A stretch of DNA of 64,000 nucleotides from G965205725 sp965205725 (GCA_965205725.1 OZ242189.1:1550001-1614000), one strand, 5' to 3'. Positions 16,369-26,283 are shown, counted from the first letter of the stretch. Notes: generated by a model not told the origin, from the letters alone. Numbers and translations are program-made.

Positions 16369-19206
16369 TTACTCCACTGCCAAGGCCTGGTTGATAAATT
16401 GTTCTTGCTGCTCAAGGTGCAGGGCCATGTACCCGGCTGCAGGGGCCGCCGAGGGGTCCCTGCCGACATAGCGTAGATAGATATCGTCCCGGTGACGCTG
16501 AATCACCCGGCGCATGTGGTGCTGGCTGGCATACCAGGCGCCCTGATTCATGGGTTCTTCCTGACACCAAACCGCATCAGACAAATTCGGATACTGTTGC
16601 AGAACTCCATAGAGCTCCTGCTCGGGAAACGGATAAAGTTGCTCCAACCGGATGATGGCTATAGTGTCTGTTTCCCGCTCGCGCCGGGCGTCGCGTAAAT
16701 CGTAGAATAACTTGCCGGAGCACATAATGACCCGGTTAACTTTGTTTGGCTCCAGACCATCCGTCTCGCCAATCACGTTTTGAAATTCACCGTCTGCCAG
16801 CTCCTCAATACTCGAGACAGCTTCCTTGTGCCGCAATAAGCTTTTCGGCGACATTACAATCAAAGGGCGGCGCAACGGGCGAATCGCTTGCCTGCGCAGC
16901 ATATGATAGACCTGCGCTGGTGTTGTCGGCATGCACACCTGCACGTTGTGCTCGGCACACAACTGCAGGTAGCGTTCCAACCTCGCCGAAGAGTGCTCCG
17001 GACCCTGTCCTTCGTAACCGTGAGGCAATAGTAAGGTGAGCCCGCACACGCGGCTCCATTTATGCTCACCGCTGGTAATGAACTGGTCGATCACTACCTG
17101 GGCGCCGTTGGCAAAGTCGCCGAATTGCGCCTCCCAGATAACAAGTCCTTGCGGCGATGTCGTCGCATAGCCATATTCAAAAGCCAACACGGCTTCCTCG
17201 GACAGCAGAGAATCGTAGATCTCAAACTCTGGCTGCTCAGGGTGGATTCGCTGTAGAGGAATATGGATACTGCCATCTTTCTGGTTGTGCAAAACAGCGT
17301 GGCGATGAGAGAAGGTGCCGCGTCCCACATCCTGCCCGGTCAGCCGAATCGGATAACCTTCATGTAGTAAACTGGCATATGCCATGGTTTCGGCGAACCC
17401 CCAGTTGACCTCCAGAGCTCCAGCACCCATTTTTCGCCTGTCTTCCAGAATACGATTGACTTGTCGTTGCAGAGGCAAGCCTTCCGGTGGTTGATTAATC
17501 TTGCTGGCAAGTTGTTGCAGGTCGACCAATTTAATCGAGGTATCACAGAGCAGGTCCCAGTCATGTCCCAGGTACGGCGCCCAATCGACGAACATCTCTT
17601 TATTGGGCTCCGAAACCAGGCTGCTAATCAGCGACTCATCCCGGTCCAGAGAATCACGAAAACCATCGACCAAAAAGGTATCCTGCTCTTTTGATATAAC
17701 CCCGATGGAAATCAATTTTTCAGCGTATAAATCGCGAGTTGTTGGATGACTTTTGATTTTCTGGTACATGAGCGGCTGGGTCACCGACGGCTCGTCAGCT
17801 TCGTTGTGGCCACGACGGCGATAACACACCAAATCTATAACCACGTCTTTGGCAAATTCGTTGCGGTAGTCAACAGCCAGTTGAGTAACAAATAACACCG
17901 CTTCCGGATCATCCGCATTGACGTGAAAAATAGGGGCCTGCACCATCTTGGCAATATCCGTGCAGTATTCTGTAGAGCGGGCATCGGCGCGGCGACTGGT
18001 GGTAAAACCAACCTGATTGTTCAACACAATATGCACCGTGCCGCCTGTGCGATAACCGCGGGTTTGTGACATCTGGAAGGTTTCCATCACCACCCCCTGT
18101 CCAGCGAAGGCGGCATCTCCATGTACGACAATGGGTACAACCGTGTTGCCGAGAGAATCTAGTCGGCGGTCCTGTCGCGCGCGCACTGAACCTTCAACTA
18201 CCGGCAAAACAATTTCCAAATGAGAGGGGTTAAACGCCAGTGCCAGGTGACACTCACCACCCGGCGTCATCACATTTGATGAGAAACCCTGGTGGTATTT
18301 AACATCTCCAGAGCTCTCGTAAGTCGCTTTACCTTCAAATTCATTGAATAGCTCAGACGGCTTTTTACCAAATACATTGACCAGAACATTGAGGCGACCG
18401 CGGTGAGCCATGCCGATCACCACTTCTTTTGCCCCGTAGCTGCCAAAGCGTTGAACCATCTCGTTAAGCATGGGAATCATGGATTCACCACCCTCAAGTC
18501 CAAAGCGCTTGGTGCCCGGATATTTGGAACCCAGGGACTTTTCCAGCCCCTCGGCCTTTATCAGTCGTTTGAGGAGTGCTTCGCAAACTTCAGGGCCAAA
18601 ATCAGGTGCCGAGCGCACGCTTTCCATGCGCTGCATGATCCAGTGTCGCTCTTCGGTTGCAGTGATGTGCATGAATTCCGCACCCACGGTATTACAGTAG
18701 GTGCGCTCCAAAGCATCCACAATTTCGCCCAGTGTGGCATCTGCCTTCCCTATATGCAGGCTGCCGGTTTGAAAAACAGTGTCAGAATCTGCGGTGGAGA
18801 GCTCGTGAAAATTCAAATCCAGGTCGGGGACACGCTGACGCTCCGCCAGACCTAAGGGGTCTAGCCTGGCTTTCTGATGGCCCCGCTGGCGGTAGGCCGA
18901 TATCAACTGCACGACACGCACCTGTTTGCGTTCGTATTCGGTCGCGTTTGAATCCGCCTGTACCGTCGCTTCGGTACGTACTCGCATCTTACTGATTTGG
19001 GCGAAGCGTTCGCGTACCGTTGAATGTGGTACATCTTGCAGGCTATTGCCGTCTACTCTGGGCAAACTATCGAAATAGCCGCGCCATTCTTCAGGCACGG
19101 CATTAGGGTCCATCAAATAAGCCTCGTAGAGGCCTTCAACGTAGGTGGCATTACCACCGGAGATATGCGAGCTGCGCCATAGCAGCTCCATTGTATTTTC
19201 TTGCAT
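16369..19206 (-). CDS. sucA: 2-oxoglutarate dehydrogenase E1
   Basis: The 945-residue thiamine diphosphate enzyme has the N-terminal extension that binds E2/E3 (MELLWRSSHISGGNATYVEGLYEAY). It also has the E1 blocks GMAHRGRLNVLVNVFGK, VHGDAAFAGQGVVMETFQ and the transketolase-like FSHRHAVLHNQ. It decarboxylates 2-oxoglutarate and succinylates the lipoyl group of SucB. Two in-frame starts exist, five codons apart (MQENT and MELLW); the first is shown. The sucB gene follows after seven bases. Confidence 0.98.
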   Translation of the reverse strand: MQENTMELLWRSSHISGGNATYVEGLYEAYLMDPNAVPEEWRGYFDSLPRVDGNSLQDVPHSTVRERFAQISKMRVRTEATVQADSNATEYERKQVRVVQLISAYRQRGHQKARLDPLGLAERQRVPDLDLNFHELSTADSDTVFQTGSLHIGKADATLGEIVDALERTYCNTVGAEFMHITATEERHWIMQRMESVRSAPDFGPEVCEALLKRLIKAEGLEKSLGSKYPGTKRFGLEGGESMIPMLNEMVQRFGSYGAKEVVIGMAHRGRLNVLVNVFGKKPSELFNEFEGKATYESSGDVKYHQGFSSNVMTPGGECHLALAFNPSHLEIVLPVVEGSVRARQDRRLDSLGNTVVPIVVHGDAAFAGQGVVMETFQMSQTRGYRTGGTVHIVLNNQVGFTTSRRADARSTEYCTDIAKMVQAPIFHVNADDPEAVLFVTQLAVDYRNEFAKDVVIDLVCYRRRGHNEADEPSVTQPLMYQKIKSHPTTRDLYAEKLISIGVISKEQDTFLVDGFRDSLDRDESLISSLVSEPNKEMFVDWAPYLGHDWDLLCDTSIKLVDLQQLASKINQPPEGLPLQRQVNRILEDRRKMGAGALEVNWGFAETMAYASLLHEGYPIRLTGQDVGRGTFSHRHAVLHNQKDGSIHIPLQRIHPEQPEFEIYDSLLSEEAVLAFEYGYATTSPQGLVIWEAQFGDFANGAQVVIDQFITSGEHKWSRVCGLTLLLPHGYEGQGPEHSSARLERYLQLCAEHNVQVCMPTTPAQVYHMLRRQAIRPLRRPLIVMSPKSLLRHKEAVSSIEELADGEFQNVIGETDGLEPNKVNRVIMCSGKLFYDLRDARRERETDTIAIIRLEQLYPFPEQELYGVLQQYPNLSDAVWCQEEPMNQGAWYASQHHMRRVIQRHRDDIYLRYVGRDPSAAPAAGYMALHLEQQEQFINQALAVE

Positions 19207-19266
19207 TCGCCGCCCGTGTTAACTCAAGTCACAATACAACAACAGTACCCATAGTGTGGCACAAAG

Positions 19267-19971
19267 TCAGGTCGCCCGGGTCAACAGCATATTGCGGATA
19301 TGGCCAATCGCTTTTGTCGGGTTTAGGCCTTTGGGGCACACGGATACACAGTTTTGAATGCCATGACAGCGAAATACGCTAAATGGGTCATCCAGTTTGG
19401 CCAAACGATGCTCGGTAGCCGTATCTCTGCTATCGGCAAGGAAGCGATAAGACTGTAACAATCCCGCCGGGCCAATGAATCGGTCCGGATTCCACCAGAA
19501 AGACGGGCAACTGGTTGAGCAACAGGCACAGAGTATGCATTCGTATAAGCCGTCCAGTTTTTCGCGCTCTGCGGGACTCTGCAAGCGCTCGATAGCAGGG
19601 GCAGGCGTGTTGTTTTGCAGGTAGGGCTCAATTTTCTCGTACTGCTGGTAAAACAAGCTCATGTCTACAATCAGATCACGAATAACGGGCAGGCCGGGCA
19701 ACGGGCGCACGACCAGCTTATTATTTTTAACAGTTTCCGACAGCGCGGTAATACACGCCAAACCGTTCTTGCCATTCATATTGAGACCGTCTGAGCCACA
19801 AACACCTTCCCGGCAGGAGCGCCGATAAGTGACTGAGGGATCCTCGGCTTTGATCAACTCCAGTACGTCCAGTACCATCAAATCCTTGCCGCCGGTATCT
19901 ACTTCGAGATCCTGCATATAAGGTTCGCTGTCCGTCTCCGGGTTATAGCGATAAAGACTGACTTGCAACAT
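19267..19971 (-). CDS. sdhB: Succinate dehydrogenase iron-sulfur subunit
   Basis: The 234-residue protein carries three clusters' ligands: the [2Fe-2S] set CREGVCGSDGLNMNG, and CILCACCSTSCPS and CHGIQNCVSVCPKGLNP for the [4Fe-4S] and [3Fe-4S] clusters. It passes electrons from the SdhA flavin to quinone at the membrane. Length matches E. coli SdhB (238). It follows sdhA by 14 bases and precedes sucA by 60. Confidence 0.98.
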   Translation of the reverse strand: MLQVSLYRYNPETDSEPYMQDLEVDTGGKDLMVLDVLELIKAEDPSVTYRRSCREGVCGSDGLNMNGKNGLACITALSETVKNNKLVVRPLPGLPVIRDLIVDMSLFYQQYEKIEPYLQNNTPAPAIERLQSPAEREKLDGLYECILCACCSTSCPSFWWNPDRFIGPAGLLQSYRFLADSRDTATEHRLAKLDDPFSVFRCHGIQNCVSVCPKGLNPTKAIGHIRNMLLTRAT

Positions 19972-19985
19972 ATGACCGATTCCCC

Positions 19986-21758
19986 TTAGTAGGTTCGAAT
20001 TTTGGGCTGGAAGGTGTCGACAGTTTTAGGCTCAAGATTCACATCGCGCTTGCCAACCCGTTTGTCACCGGGAAAATACATTGAATGGCAGAGCCAGTTC
20101 TCATCATCCCGATCCTGGAAATCTTCACGGGCATGCGCACCACGGCTTTCTTTGCGTTCTTCTGCGGCAATCGCTGTTGCCTCGGCTACTTCAAACAGAT
20201 TGTGTAATTCCAGGGCTTCAAGGCGTGCTGTGTTGTATGCCTGGCTCTTGTCCTGCAAATGAATATTCTCAATTCGCTCGCGCAGATCAGACAGCTTCTT
20301 AATACCGTCCTGCATAAACTCGCCTTTGCGGAACACGCCGAAATGGTTTTGCATAATACTCTGCAACTCTTTGCGCAGTTCAGCGACGCCTTCACCTGAG
20401 CTCGATTGGTTGAGCCTGTTAAGACGTGACAGTGACATCTCAATGTCTGACTCACTGGCAGCGCGAAGCTCAATGCCATCGCGCAGAGAGTTTTCAATAT
20501 GCAGCCCGGATGCACGACCAAATACCACCAGGTCCAACAGCGAATTACCACCTAGTCGATTAGCCCCGTGGACAGAGACACAGGCAACTTCGCCACACGC
20601 GTACAGGCCTGGAATAATGACGTCATTGCCCGCCGCATCTACAGTCAGTGCCTGGCCGTGAACATTTGTGGGAATGCCGCCCATCATGTAATGGCACGTC
20701 GGCACCACAGGTACTGGCTCCTTAACCGGGTCGGCTGCCGCAAATGTACGCGACAGCTCGCAAATACCCGGTAGGCGACTTTCCAGCACCTCTTCACCCA
20801 GGTGATCGAGTTTGAGATAGACGTGGTCGCCATCAGGCCCACAACCGCGGCCTTCAAGAATTTCCTGCACCATTGAGCGCGCAACAACATCGCGGCCGGC
20901 GAGGTCTTTGGCATTCGGTGCGTAACGCTCCATAAAACGCTCACCGTCCTTATTAATCAGGTAGCCGCCTTCTCCGCGACAACCTTCTGTGACCAGAACA
21001 CCAGCGCCCGCTATACCCGTGGGGTGGAACTGCCACATTTCGATATCCTGAACCGGAATATCGACACGCAGCGCCATACCAATACCATCCCCTGTATTAA
21101 TGTGTGCATTGGTAGTAGACGCATAAATCCTCCCGGCCCCACCCGTCGCAAATACGGTCGCTTTAGACTTCACATACACTGTCTCACCGGTTTCCGTACA
21201 AATTGCAATAACACCCGTCACTGCACCGTCCTGATTTTTCACCAGGTCTACTGCAAACCATTCGTTAAAGAAAACAGTCTGGTTCTTCATGTTGCCCTGG
21301 TACAGCGTATGTAACAGGGCATGCCCGGTGCGGTCAGCCGCTGCACAAGTGCGCGCAGCCTGGCCGCCCTCACCAAAATTCTTGGATTGTCCGCCAAAAG
21401 GGCGCTGGTAGATGCGGCCTTCTTCTGTACGTGAGAACGGCAGGCCCATGTGTTCCAACTCATACACCGCTTCAGGACCGACCGAGCACATATACTCAAT
21501 GGCGTCCTGGTCACCGATATAGTCTGACCCTTTCACCGTGTCATACATGTGCCAACGCCAATCGTCGTTGGGATCATCTGACGCAATGGCACAGGTAATG
21601 CCGCCCTGGGCGGATACTGTATGAGAGCGTGTGGGAAATACTTTGGTAATTACGGCTGTTTTATAACCCGATTGGGCTAATTGCAAGGCAGCGCGCATGC
21701 CTGCGCCACCGCCACCGACGATAACACCGTCAAAAGAAATGGTTCTAATACCAGCCAT
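19986..21758 (-). CDS. sdhA: Succinate dehydrogenase flavoprotein subunit
   Basis: The 590-residue protein shows the FAD motif GVIVGGGGAGMRAALQLA and the covalent-flavin His in TRSHTVSAQGG. HPTGIAGAGVLVTEGCRGEGG and the substrate-site HGANRLGGNSLLDLVVFGR also fit. It oxidises succinate to fumarate as the catalytic subunit of complex II. Length is as expected (about 588-590). It starts three bases after the sdhD stop. Confidence 0.98.
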   Translation of the reverse strand: MAGIRTISFDGVIVGGGGAGMRAALQLAQSGYKTAVITKVFPTRSHTVSAQGGITCAIASDDPNDDWRWHMYDTVKGSDYIGDQDAIEYMCSVGPEAVYELEHMGLPFSRTEEGRIYQRPFGGQSKNFGEGGQAARTCAAADRTGHALLHTLYQGNMKNQTVFFNEWFAVDLVKNQDGAVTGVIAICTETGETVYVKSKATVFATGGAGRIYASTTNAHINTGDGIGMALRVDIPVQDIEMWQFHPTGIAGAGVLVTEGCRGEGGYLINKDGERFMERYAPNAKDLAGRDVVARSMVQEILEGRGCGPDGDHVYLKLDHLGEEVLESRLPGICELSRTFAAADPVKEPVPVVPTCHYMMGGIPTNVHGQALTVDAAGNDVIIPGLYACGEVACVSVHGANRLGGNSLLDLVVFGRASGLHIENSLRDGIELRAASESDIEMSLSRLNRLNQSSSGEGVAELRKELQSIMQNHFGVFRKGEFMQDGIKKLSDLRERIENIHLQDKSQAYNTARLEALELHNLFEVAEATAIAAEERKESRGAHAREDFQDRDDENWLCHSMYFPGDKRVGKRDVNLEPKTVDTFQPKIRTY

Positions 21759-21761
21759 GTT

Positions 21762-22136
21762 TCAACTTCCCCAGATTATTAGAATACCCCACACCACATA
21801 GGTGAAAAGAGCAGCGATACAGAGCAGCACCAATACGCCGCGTAGCCTATTGGCATTGGGGCCCATCATTCGAGTGGTGATGTAATCAGTCAGCGTGCAC
21901 CAGAGCCCTATCCAGGCGTGAGCGGCCAGAGAGAGTAGCGCAGCAACACTGAAAATGCGTACCCAGGTCGCTTCGAAAACAGCTTTCCACTCCGTGTAGG
22001 TTATATCGGGATTACCAATCAAAAGCGCGCCGAGAAAGCAAAAGTACCCCAGCAGAATGACGCCACCAACGCGCTGCACCAACCAGTCGGATACGCCAGA
22101 GCGCCCGAAATTTGTGACCGCAGTTACCATATCCAC
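21762..22136 (-). CDS. sdhD: Succinate dehydrogenase membrane anchor subunit SdhD
   Basis: The 124-residue protein has three transmembrane segments: around residues 26-46 (GGVILLGYFCFLGALLI), 58-78 and 98-120. The haem-ligand region AAHAWIGLWCTLTDYI falls in the second helix, with the conserved His and the DY that follows. It anchors SdhAB and helps form the quinone site. It overlaps sdhC by 13 bases. Confidence 0.93.
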   Translation of the reverse strand: MDMVTAVTNFGRSGVSDWLVQRVGGVILLGYFCFLGALLIGNPDITYTEWKAVFEATWVRIFSVAALLSLAAHAWIGLWCTLTDYITTRMMGPNANRLRGVLVLLCIAALFTYVVWGILIIWGS

Positions 22137-22498
22137 AACCCCGCCAGAACAATAAGAAAAATCGATACGGCAACGGTGGCTTTTGCACCTAATATGCCGC
22201 CTTCCAGACTCTCGCCAATGCCCAAATCAGCAATCAGGTGTTTGACGCCTGCCGCAACGTGGTAGAGCAGCAAACTAACCACGCCCCAAACCATGAACTT
22301 AACAAAGGGGTTGGTGAGTGTCGATTTCAAATCTGCAAAGCTGGCCTCGCTGGCAAGACTCGCATCGAGTAAGTAAAGAAAGAGGGCCATGCCTGCAAAC
22401 AGGCCAATGCCGCTAATCCTGGTTAATATCGAAACAATGGCTGGCAAGGGCATTTTGATAGTGCCGATTTCCAGATTTACAGGTCGATTATCATTCAC
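22124..22498 (-). CDS. sdhC: Succinate dehydrogenase cytochrome b556 subunit SdhC
   Basis: The 124-residue protein begins MNDNRPVNLEIGTIKMPLPA, followed by the SILTRISG signature and three hydrophobic helices. The haem-ligand His lies in LLLYHVAAGVKHLIADLG. It forms the membrane part of complex II with SdhD. It is the first gene of the sdhCDAB-sucAB-lpd operon and is divergent from gltA, with about 245 bases between the two start codons. Confidence 0.95.
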   Translation of the reverse strand: MNDNRPVNLEIGTIKMPLPAIVSILTRISGIGLFAGMALFLYLLDASLASEASFADLKSTLTNPFVKFMVWGVVSLLLYHVAAGVKHLIADLGIGESLEGGILGAKATVAVSIFLIVLAGLWIW

Positions 22499-22679
22499 GG
22501 TTATATCGCCAATTGAGGCCGGGAATACTCGGCCAGATTCAAATAGTGGGCGCGGTCAACGTATAGACAAATAAAGCTCGTCGGACGCCACCATATCCCT
22601 TGGTTCGTCCCTCAGACCGTCCCTTAAGACCGTCCCCTAAACCGCCAGTAATTATAGGCAGTTCGCCGGGTAAATTCAA

Positions 22680-22707
22680 TTGACATCGGCGTCTGAAACT
22701 CTATAGT
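22680..22707 (+). promoter_or_regulatory. Sigma-70 promoter of gltA
   Basis: TTGACA (22680-22685) and TATAGT (22702-22707) are separated by 16 bases, 37 bases before the gltA ATG. This is close to consensus. An AGGA ribosome site lies seven bases before the ATG. Just upstream (22608-22642) three short GACCGTCC-like repeats occur; whether they bind a regulator is unknown. I found no convincing opposite promoter for sdhC. Confidence 0.6.
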
Positions 22708-22743
22708 TGACCACCCCAAAAGCAGCGCAACGCAGGAACCCCA

Positions 22744-24033
22744 ATGAGTGATAAAAAAGCGTCCCTGAGCATTGATGGCATGGATGAGACCATCGAACTG
22801 CCCATCTATAGTGGCAGTATCGGCCCCGACGTCCTGGACGTAGGCGAATTGACAGACAAAGGCATGTTTACCTATGACCCAGGGTTTGTGTCGACAGCGG
22901 CTTGCGAGTCACAAATCACCTACATTGACGGCGGAAAAGGCGTATTACTACATCGGGGCTATCCGATTGAGCAACTGGCAGAACATTCGGACTACCTGGA
23001 AACCTGCTATCTTCTTTTATATGGCGAGCTTCCAACGGCCGGGCAAAAATCAGAATTTGAAAATACCGTTCGTTACCACACTATGGTGCACGATCAGCTC
23101 ACCTCGTTTTTTCATGGTTTTCGCCGCGACGCGCACCCCATGGCGATTTTGTGCGGTGTCGTTGGGGCTCTATCGGCCTTTTATCACGATTCTCTGGACA
23201 TTGCAGACGAACAACACCGTGAAATCGCGGCCTTTCGGCTAATCGCTAAAATGCCCACACTGGCGGCAATGAGCTATAAATTTTCTGTCGGCCAACCTTT
23301 CATGTATCCAGACAACAAGCTGGGTTATGCGGAGAACTTTCTGCACATGATGTTTGGTACACCCTGTGCAGACAGCAACATCAGTCCGGTGCTGGCGAAA
23401 GCCATGGATCGCGTTTTTCTGCTACACGCCGACCATGAACAAAACGCATCCACTTCCACGGTTCGACTGACCGGTTCTTCCGGGGCCAATCCCTTCGCCT
23501 GTATAGCTGCCGGCATCGCCGCGCTGTGGGGCCCTTCTCATGGCGGTGCGAACGAAGCAGTGCTGAATATGCTGGAAGAGATTGGCGACGTAAGTCGGAT
23601 TGATGAATTCGTCGCTCGCGCCAAGGACAAAGCAGACCCCTTCCGTCTGATGGGCTTTGGCCACAGGGTTTACAAAAACTTTGACCCGCGCGCCAAAGTG
23701 ATGAAGGAGGCCGCAGACGAAGTGCTTGCAGAACTGGGGCTGGAAGACGACCCCCTATTGGCCATCGCCAAGCGCCTTGAGAAAATTGCACTGGAAGATG
23801 AATATTTTATTGAGAAAAAACTTTATCCGAACGTGGATTTTTACTCTGGCATTATTCTCAAGGCCATTGGCATTCCGACCAGTATGTTCACCGTGATCTT
23901 CGCAGTAGGCCGCACCGTCGGCTGGATTGCCCACTGGCATGAAATGATCAGTGGCAGCTATCGAATCGGCCGCCCGCGTCAGCTTTACACCGGCCATACT
24001 CAGCGAGACTACGTTTCTGTCGATCAGCGCTAG
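22744..24033 (+). CDS. gltA: Citrate synthase (type II)
   Basis: The 429-residue protein has the hexameric gram-negative citrate synthase layout: a beta-rich N-terminal domain and YPIEQLAEHSDYLETCYLLLYGE. The catalytic residues lie in LHADHEQNASTSTVRLTGSS, FGHRVYKNFDPRAKVMK and the C-terminal RPRQLYTG. It condenses acetyl-CoA and oxaloacetate. Members of this type are usually NADH-inhibited. It is divergent from the sdh-suc operon and is followed after nine bases by a FabH-like gene. Confidence 0.98.
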   Translation: MSDKKASLSIDGMDETIELPIYSGSIGPDVLDVGELTDKGMFTYDPGFVSTAACESQITYIDGGKGVLLHRGYPIEQLAEHSDYLETCYLLLYGELPTAGQKSEFENTVRYHTMVHDQLTSFFHGFRRDAHPMAILCGVVGALSAFYHDSLDIADEQHREIAAFRLIAKMPTLAAMSYKFSVGQPFMYPDNKLGYAENFLHMMFGTPCADSNISPVLAKAMDRVFLLHADHEQNASTSTVRLTGSSGANPFACIAAGIAALWGPSHGGANEAVLNMLEEIGDVSRIDEFVARAKDKADPFRLMGFGHRVYKNFDPRAKVMKEAADEVLAELGLEDDPLLAIAKRLEKIALEDEYFIEKKLYPNVDFYSGIILKAIGIPTSMFTVIFAVGRTVGWIAHWHEMISGSYRIGRPRQLYTGHTQRDYVSVDQR

Positions 24034-24042
24034 TCACCACCC

Positions 24043-25164
24043 ATGACAGATACCGTTATTAGCGGCAGCGGATTGTTCACACCTGAGCAGTCCATCAGTA
24101 ATGCGGAGCTCGTGGAGTCCTTCAACACCTGGGCAGAGCAGTACAACATTGAGAATGCTGAGGCTATAGCTGCGGGCGAAATAACCGCCCAGGCGCTCTC
24201 TTCTGTGGAGTTTATTGAGAATGCATCGGGAATAAAAAACCGCTACGTCATCACTAAAGATGGCATTCTCGATCCCGAGCGAATGGTGCCAAGTATCCCC
24301 GAGCGCAGCAATGAAGAACCATCTGTGCAGTGTGAAATTGGCCTTATAGCAGCCAAACAAGCCATGCAAATGGCTTGTAAGAGTGCCGACGATATCGATG
24401 CGGTACTTGTCGCCTGCTCCAATCTTCAACGCGCTTACCCGGCCATGGCAGTCGAGTTACAGGCAGCGCTGGGCATCCGGGGCTTCGGTTATGATATGAA
24501 TGTCGCATGCTCCTCCGCCACTTTCGGCATTCAGGCGGCTCGCGACAGTATCGCCAACGGCAGCGCCCGCGCAGTGCTGGTGGTCAATCCGGAAATTTGC
24601 AGTGGCCATCTGAACTTTCGCGACCGGGACACGCACTTTATTTTTGGCGATGTCTGCACCGCAGTGGTGGTTGAGCGGGAAGACACAGCGACCTCAAGCG
24701 AACCCTACAAAATTCTCGGCAGCCGCCTCCAAACCGCTTTCTCGAATAATATTCGCAATAACTTCGGTTTTCTCAATAGGGGCGACGAGAGCGGTATGGG
24801 TCAAACTGACAAACTATTTGTTCAAAATGGCCGCAAAGTCTTTAAGGAAGTTTGCCCCATGGTTGCAGAGCAAATTGTAGACCATCTTGGCAGCCTGAAT
24901 ATGACCGGCGAAGACCTTAAACGACTGTGGCTGCATCAGGCCAATCTCAGCATGAATCAACTGATCAGCAAACGTGTTCTGGGGCGTGTGGCTACCGAAA
25001 AAGAAGCGCCTACAATTCTGGATGAATACGCCAATACCAGTTCTGCCGGTTCGATTATCGCGTTTCATAAACATCGCGACGACTTCGCGGCTGGTGATAT
25101 CGGCGTATTGTGTTCCTTCGGTGCGGGTTACAGTATTGGCTCAGTGATTCTGCGGCGGCTGTAG
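24043..25164 (+). CDS. Beta-ketoacyl-ACP synthase III family protein (FabH-like)
   Basis: This 373-residue thiolase-fold enzyme has a FabH-type triad: Cys156 in NVACSSATFG, His in LHQANLSMNQ and Asn in EYANTSSAGSI. It is about 55 residues longer than housekeeping FabH, with an insert near residues 30-75. From memory it resembles the Pseudomonas aeruginosa PA3286 group, which condenses octanoyl-CoA with malonyl-ACP and feeds beta-oxidation products into fatty acid synthesis. The substrate here is inferred. It is nine bases downstream of gltA and probably cotranscribed with it. Confidence 0.8.
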   Translation: MTDTVISGSGLFTPEQSISNAELVESFNTWAEQYNIENAEAIAAGEITAQALSSVEFIENASGIKNRYVITKDGILDPERMVPSIPERSNEEPSVQCEIGLIAAKQAMQMACKSADDIDAVLVACSNLQRAYPAMAVELQAALGIRGFGYDMNVACSSATFGIQAARDSIANGSARAVLVVNPEICSGHLNFRDRDTHFIFGDVCTAVVVEREDTATSSEPYKILGSRLQTAFSNNIRNNFGFLNRGDESGMGQTDKLFVQNGRKVFKEVCPMVAEQIVDHLGSLNMTGEDLKRLWLHQANLSMNQLISKRVLGRVATEKEAPTILDEYANTSSAGSIIAFHKHRDDFAAGDIGVLCSFGAGYSIGSVILRRL

Positions 25165-25195
25165 GTCGGAGTCAGCGCGCTGTTTCGGTATTTTT

Positions 25196-25210
25196 CCGAC
25201 AGCATGTCGG
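25196..25210. terminator. Short hairpin between convergent genes
   Basis: CCGACA (25196-25201) and TGTCGG (25205-25210) form a perfect 6-bp stem with a three-base loop. It lies between the stop of the FabH-like gene and the hisC stop. It has a T-run before rather than after it on the plus strand, so intrinsic termination is only possible, not clear. Confidence 0.3.
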
Positions 25211-25212
25211 TC

Positions 25213-26283
25213 TTAAGCCTCGCCCAAACCAAGAATATCCCGCAATTGACCCAGCAGTGCTGAACACTCCTGTTCTGTTCCTACCGTAATCCTCAGATAG
25301 TTGCTGGTTCGATCACGGCTAAAGTAGCGAACCAGTATCTTGCGTTCGCGCAAAGCGGCAAATAGTTCAACCGCTGTGCGAGACTCATGGCGAACCATAA
25401 CAAAATTGGCTGCGGAGGGCAGGCAGCTAAAGCCCAGCGCCTGCAAACCCCCTAACAGACCGTTACGACACGCTTTCATCCTCGCACAACTACTGTCGAA
25501 CCAGTCTTTATCTTGCACAGCAGCCACTGCCACAGCTTCAGCAATACGATCGACGGGATAGGAGTTAAAGCTGTTCTTAACACGTTTGAGAGCTTCGATC
25601 AGCTCTGTGTTACCGAAAGCGGCGCCAACGCGCAAGCCAGCCAGGCCCCGCGACTTGGACAATGTTTGAATCACCAGTAAGTTGTCGTATGTATCAATCA
25701 GAGCAACTGCGGATTCAGCGCCAAAATCAACATAGGCCTCATCGACCACCACGACGGAATCTGTATTGACTTGCAACAGGGTTTCAAGCTGCGCAAGTGG
25801 CAATGCAATGCCGGTAGGCGCGTTGGGGTTCGGAAACAGAATTCCCCCATTTTCCCGCCGATAGTCCTCTAGGCGGATATTGAAATGGGAATCAACCGGT
25901 ATGGCCCCATAGGGCAGCCGGTACAAACCGCAATAGACCGGATAAAAACTGTAACTGATATCTGGAAACAGCACCGGTCTGGCCGGGTTAAATAGTGCCT
26001 GGCAGGTGTGCGCCAGCACTTCATCTGAACCATTGCCAATAAATACCTGTTCGGGCGCAATACCGAGTTGTCGTGCCCAGGCCCCGCACAGGGCGATACT
26101 CTCCGGGTCGGGATAACAGCGCAGAGTCTCCACATTGATTGCCGCAATCACCTCTGCCACCTTCGGCGATGGTGACCACGGCAACTCATTGGTATTGAGT
26201 TTTAGGTACTGGTCAGCCTTGGGCTGTTCTCCCGGCGTATAGGGTGACAGTTCCGCAACCAACGGACTCCAGAAACGGGTCAT
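25213..26283 (-). CDS. hisC: Histidinol-phosphate aminotransferase
   Basis: The 356-residue class I/II aminotransferase shows LNTNELPWSPSPKV and YPDPESIALCGAWA. IGNGSDEVLAHTCQALF (cofactor phosphate region), VVDEAYVDFG and the pyridoxal phosphate Lys in TLSKSRGLAGLRVG also fit. HisC converts imidazole-acetol phosphate to histidinol phosphate. The start (MTRFW) has AGGGA seven bases upstream. It is isolated from other his genes. Some HisC homologues act on aromatic amino acids, so HisC versus a broader aminotransferase is not fully settled. Confidence 0.88.
   Translation of the reverse strand: MTRFWSPLVAELSPYTPGEQPKADQYLKLNTNELPWSPSPKVAEVIAAINVETLRCYPDPESIALCGAWARQLGIAPEQVFIGNGSDEVLAHTCQALFNPARPVLFPDISYSFYPVYCGLYRLPYGAIPVDSHFNIRLEDYRRENGGILFPNPNAPTGIALPLAQLETLLQVNTDSVVVVDEAYVDFGAESAVALIDTYDNLLVIQTLSKSRGLAGLRVGAAFGNTELIEALKRVKNSFNSYPVDRIAEAVAVAAVQDKDWFDSSCARMKACRNGLLGGLQALGFSCLPSAANFVMVRHESRTAVELFAALRERKILVRYFSRDRTSNYLRITVGTEQECSALLGQLRDILGLGEA

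Noticed and set aside
16362..16469. N-terminal extension of sucB
   Set aside because: It overlaps the end of sucA in another frame and does not resemble any E2; the ATG at 16361 has a good ribosome site.
25196..25210. Hairpin as a strong bidirectional terminator
   Set aside because: No T-run follows on either strand, so it is listed only at low confidence.
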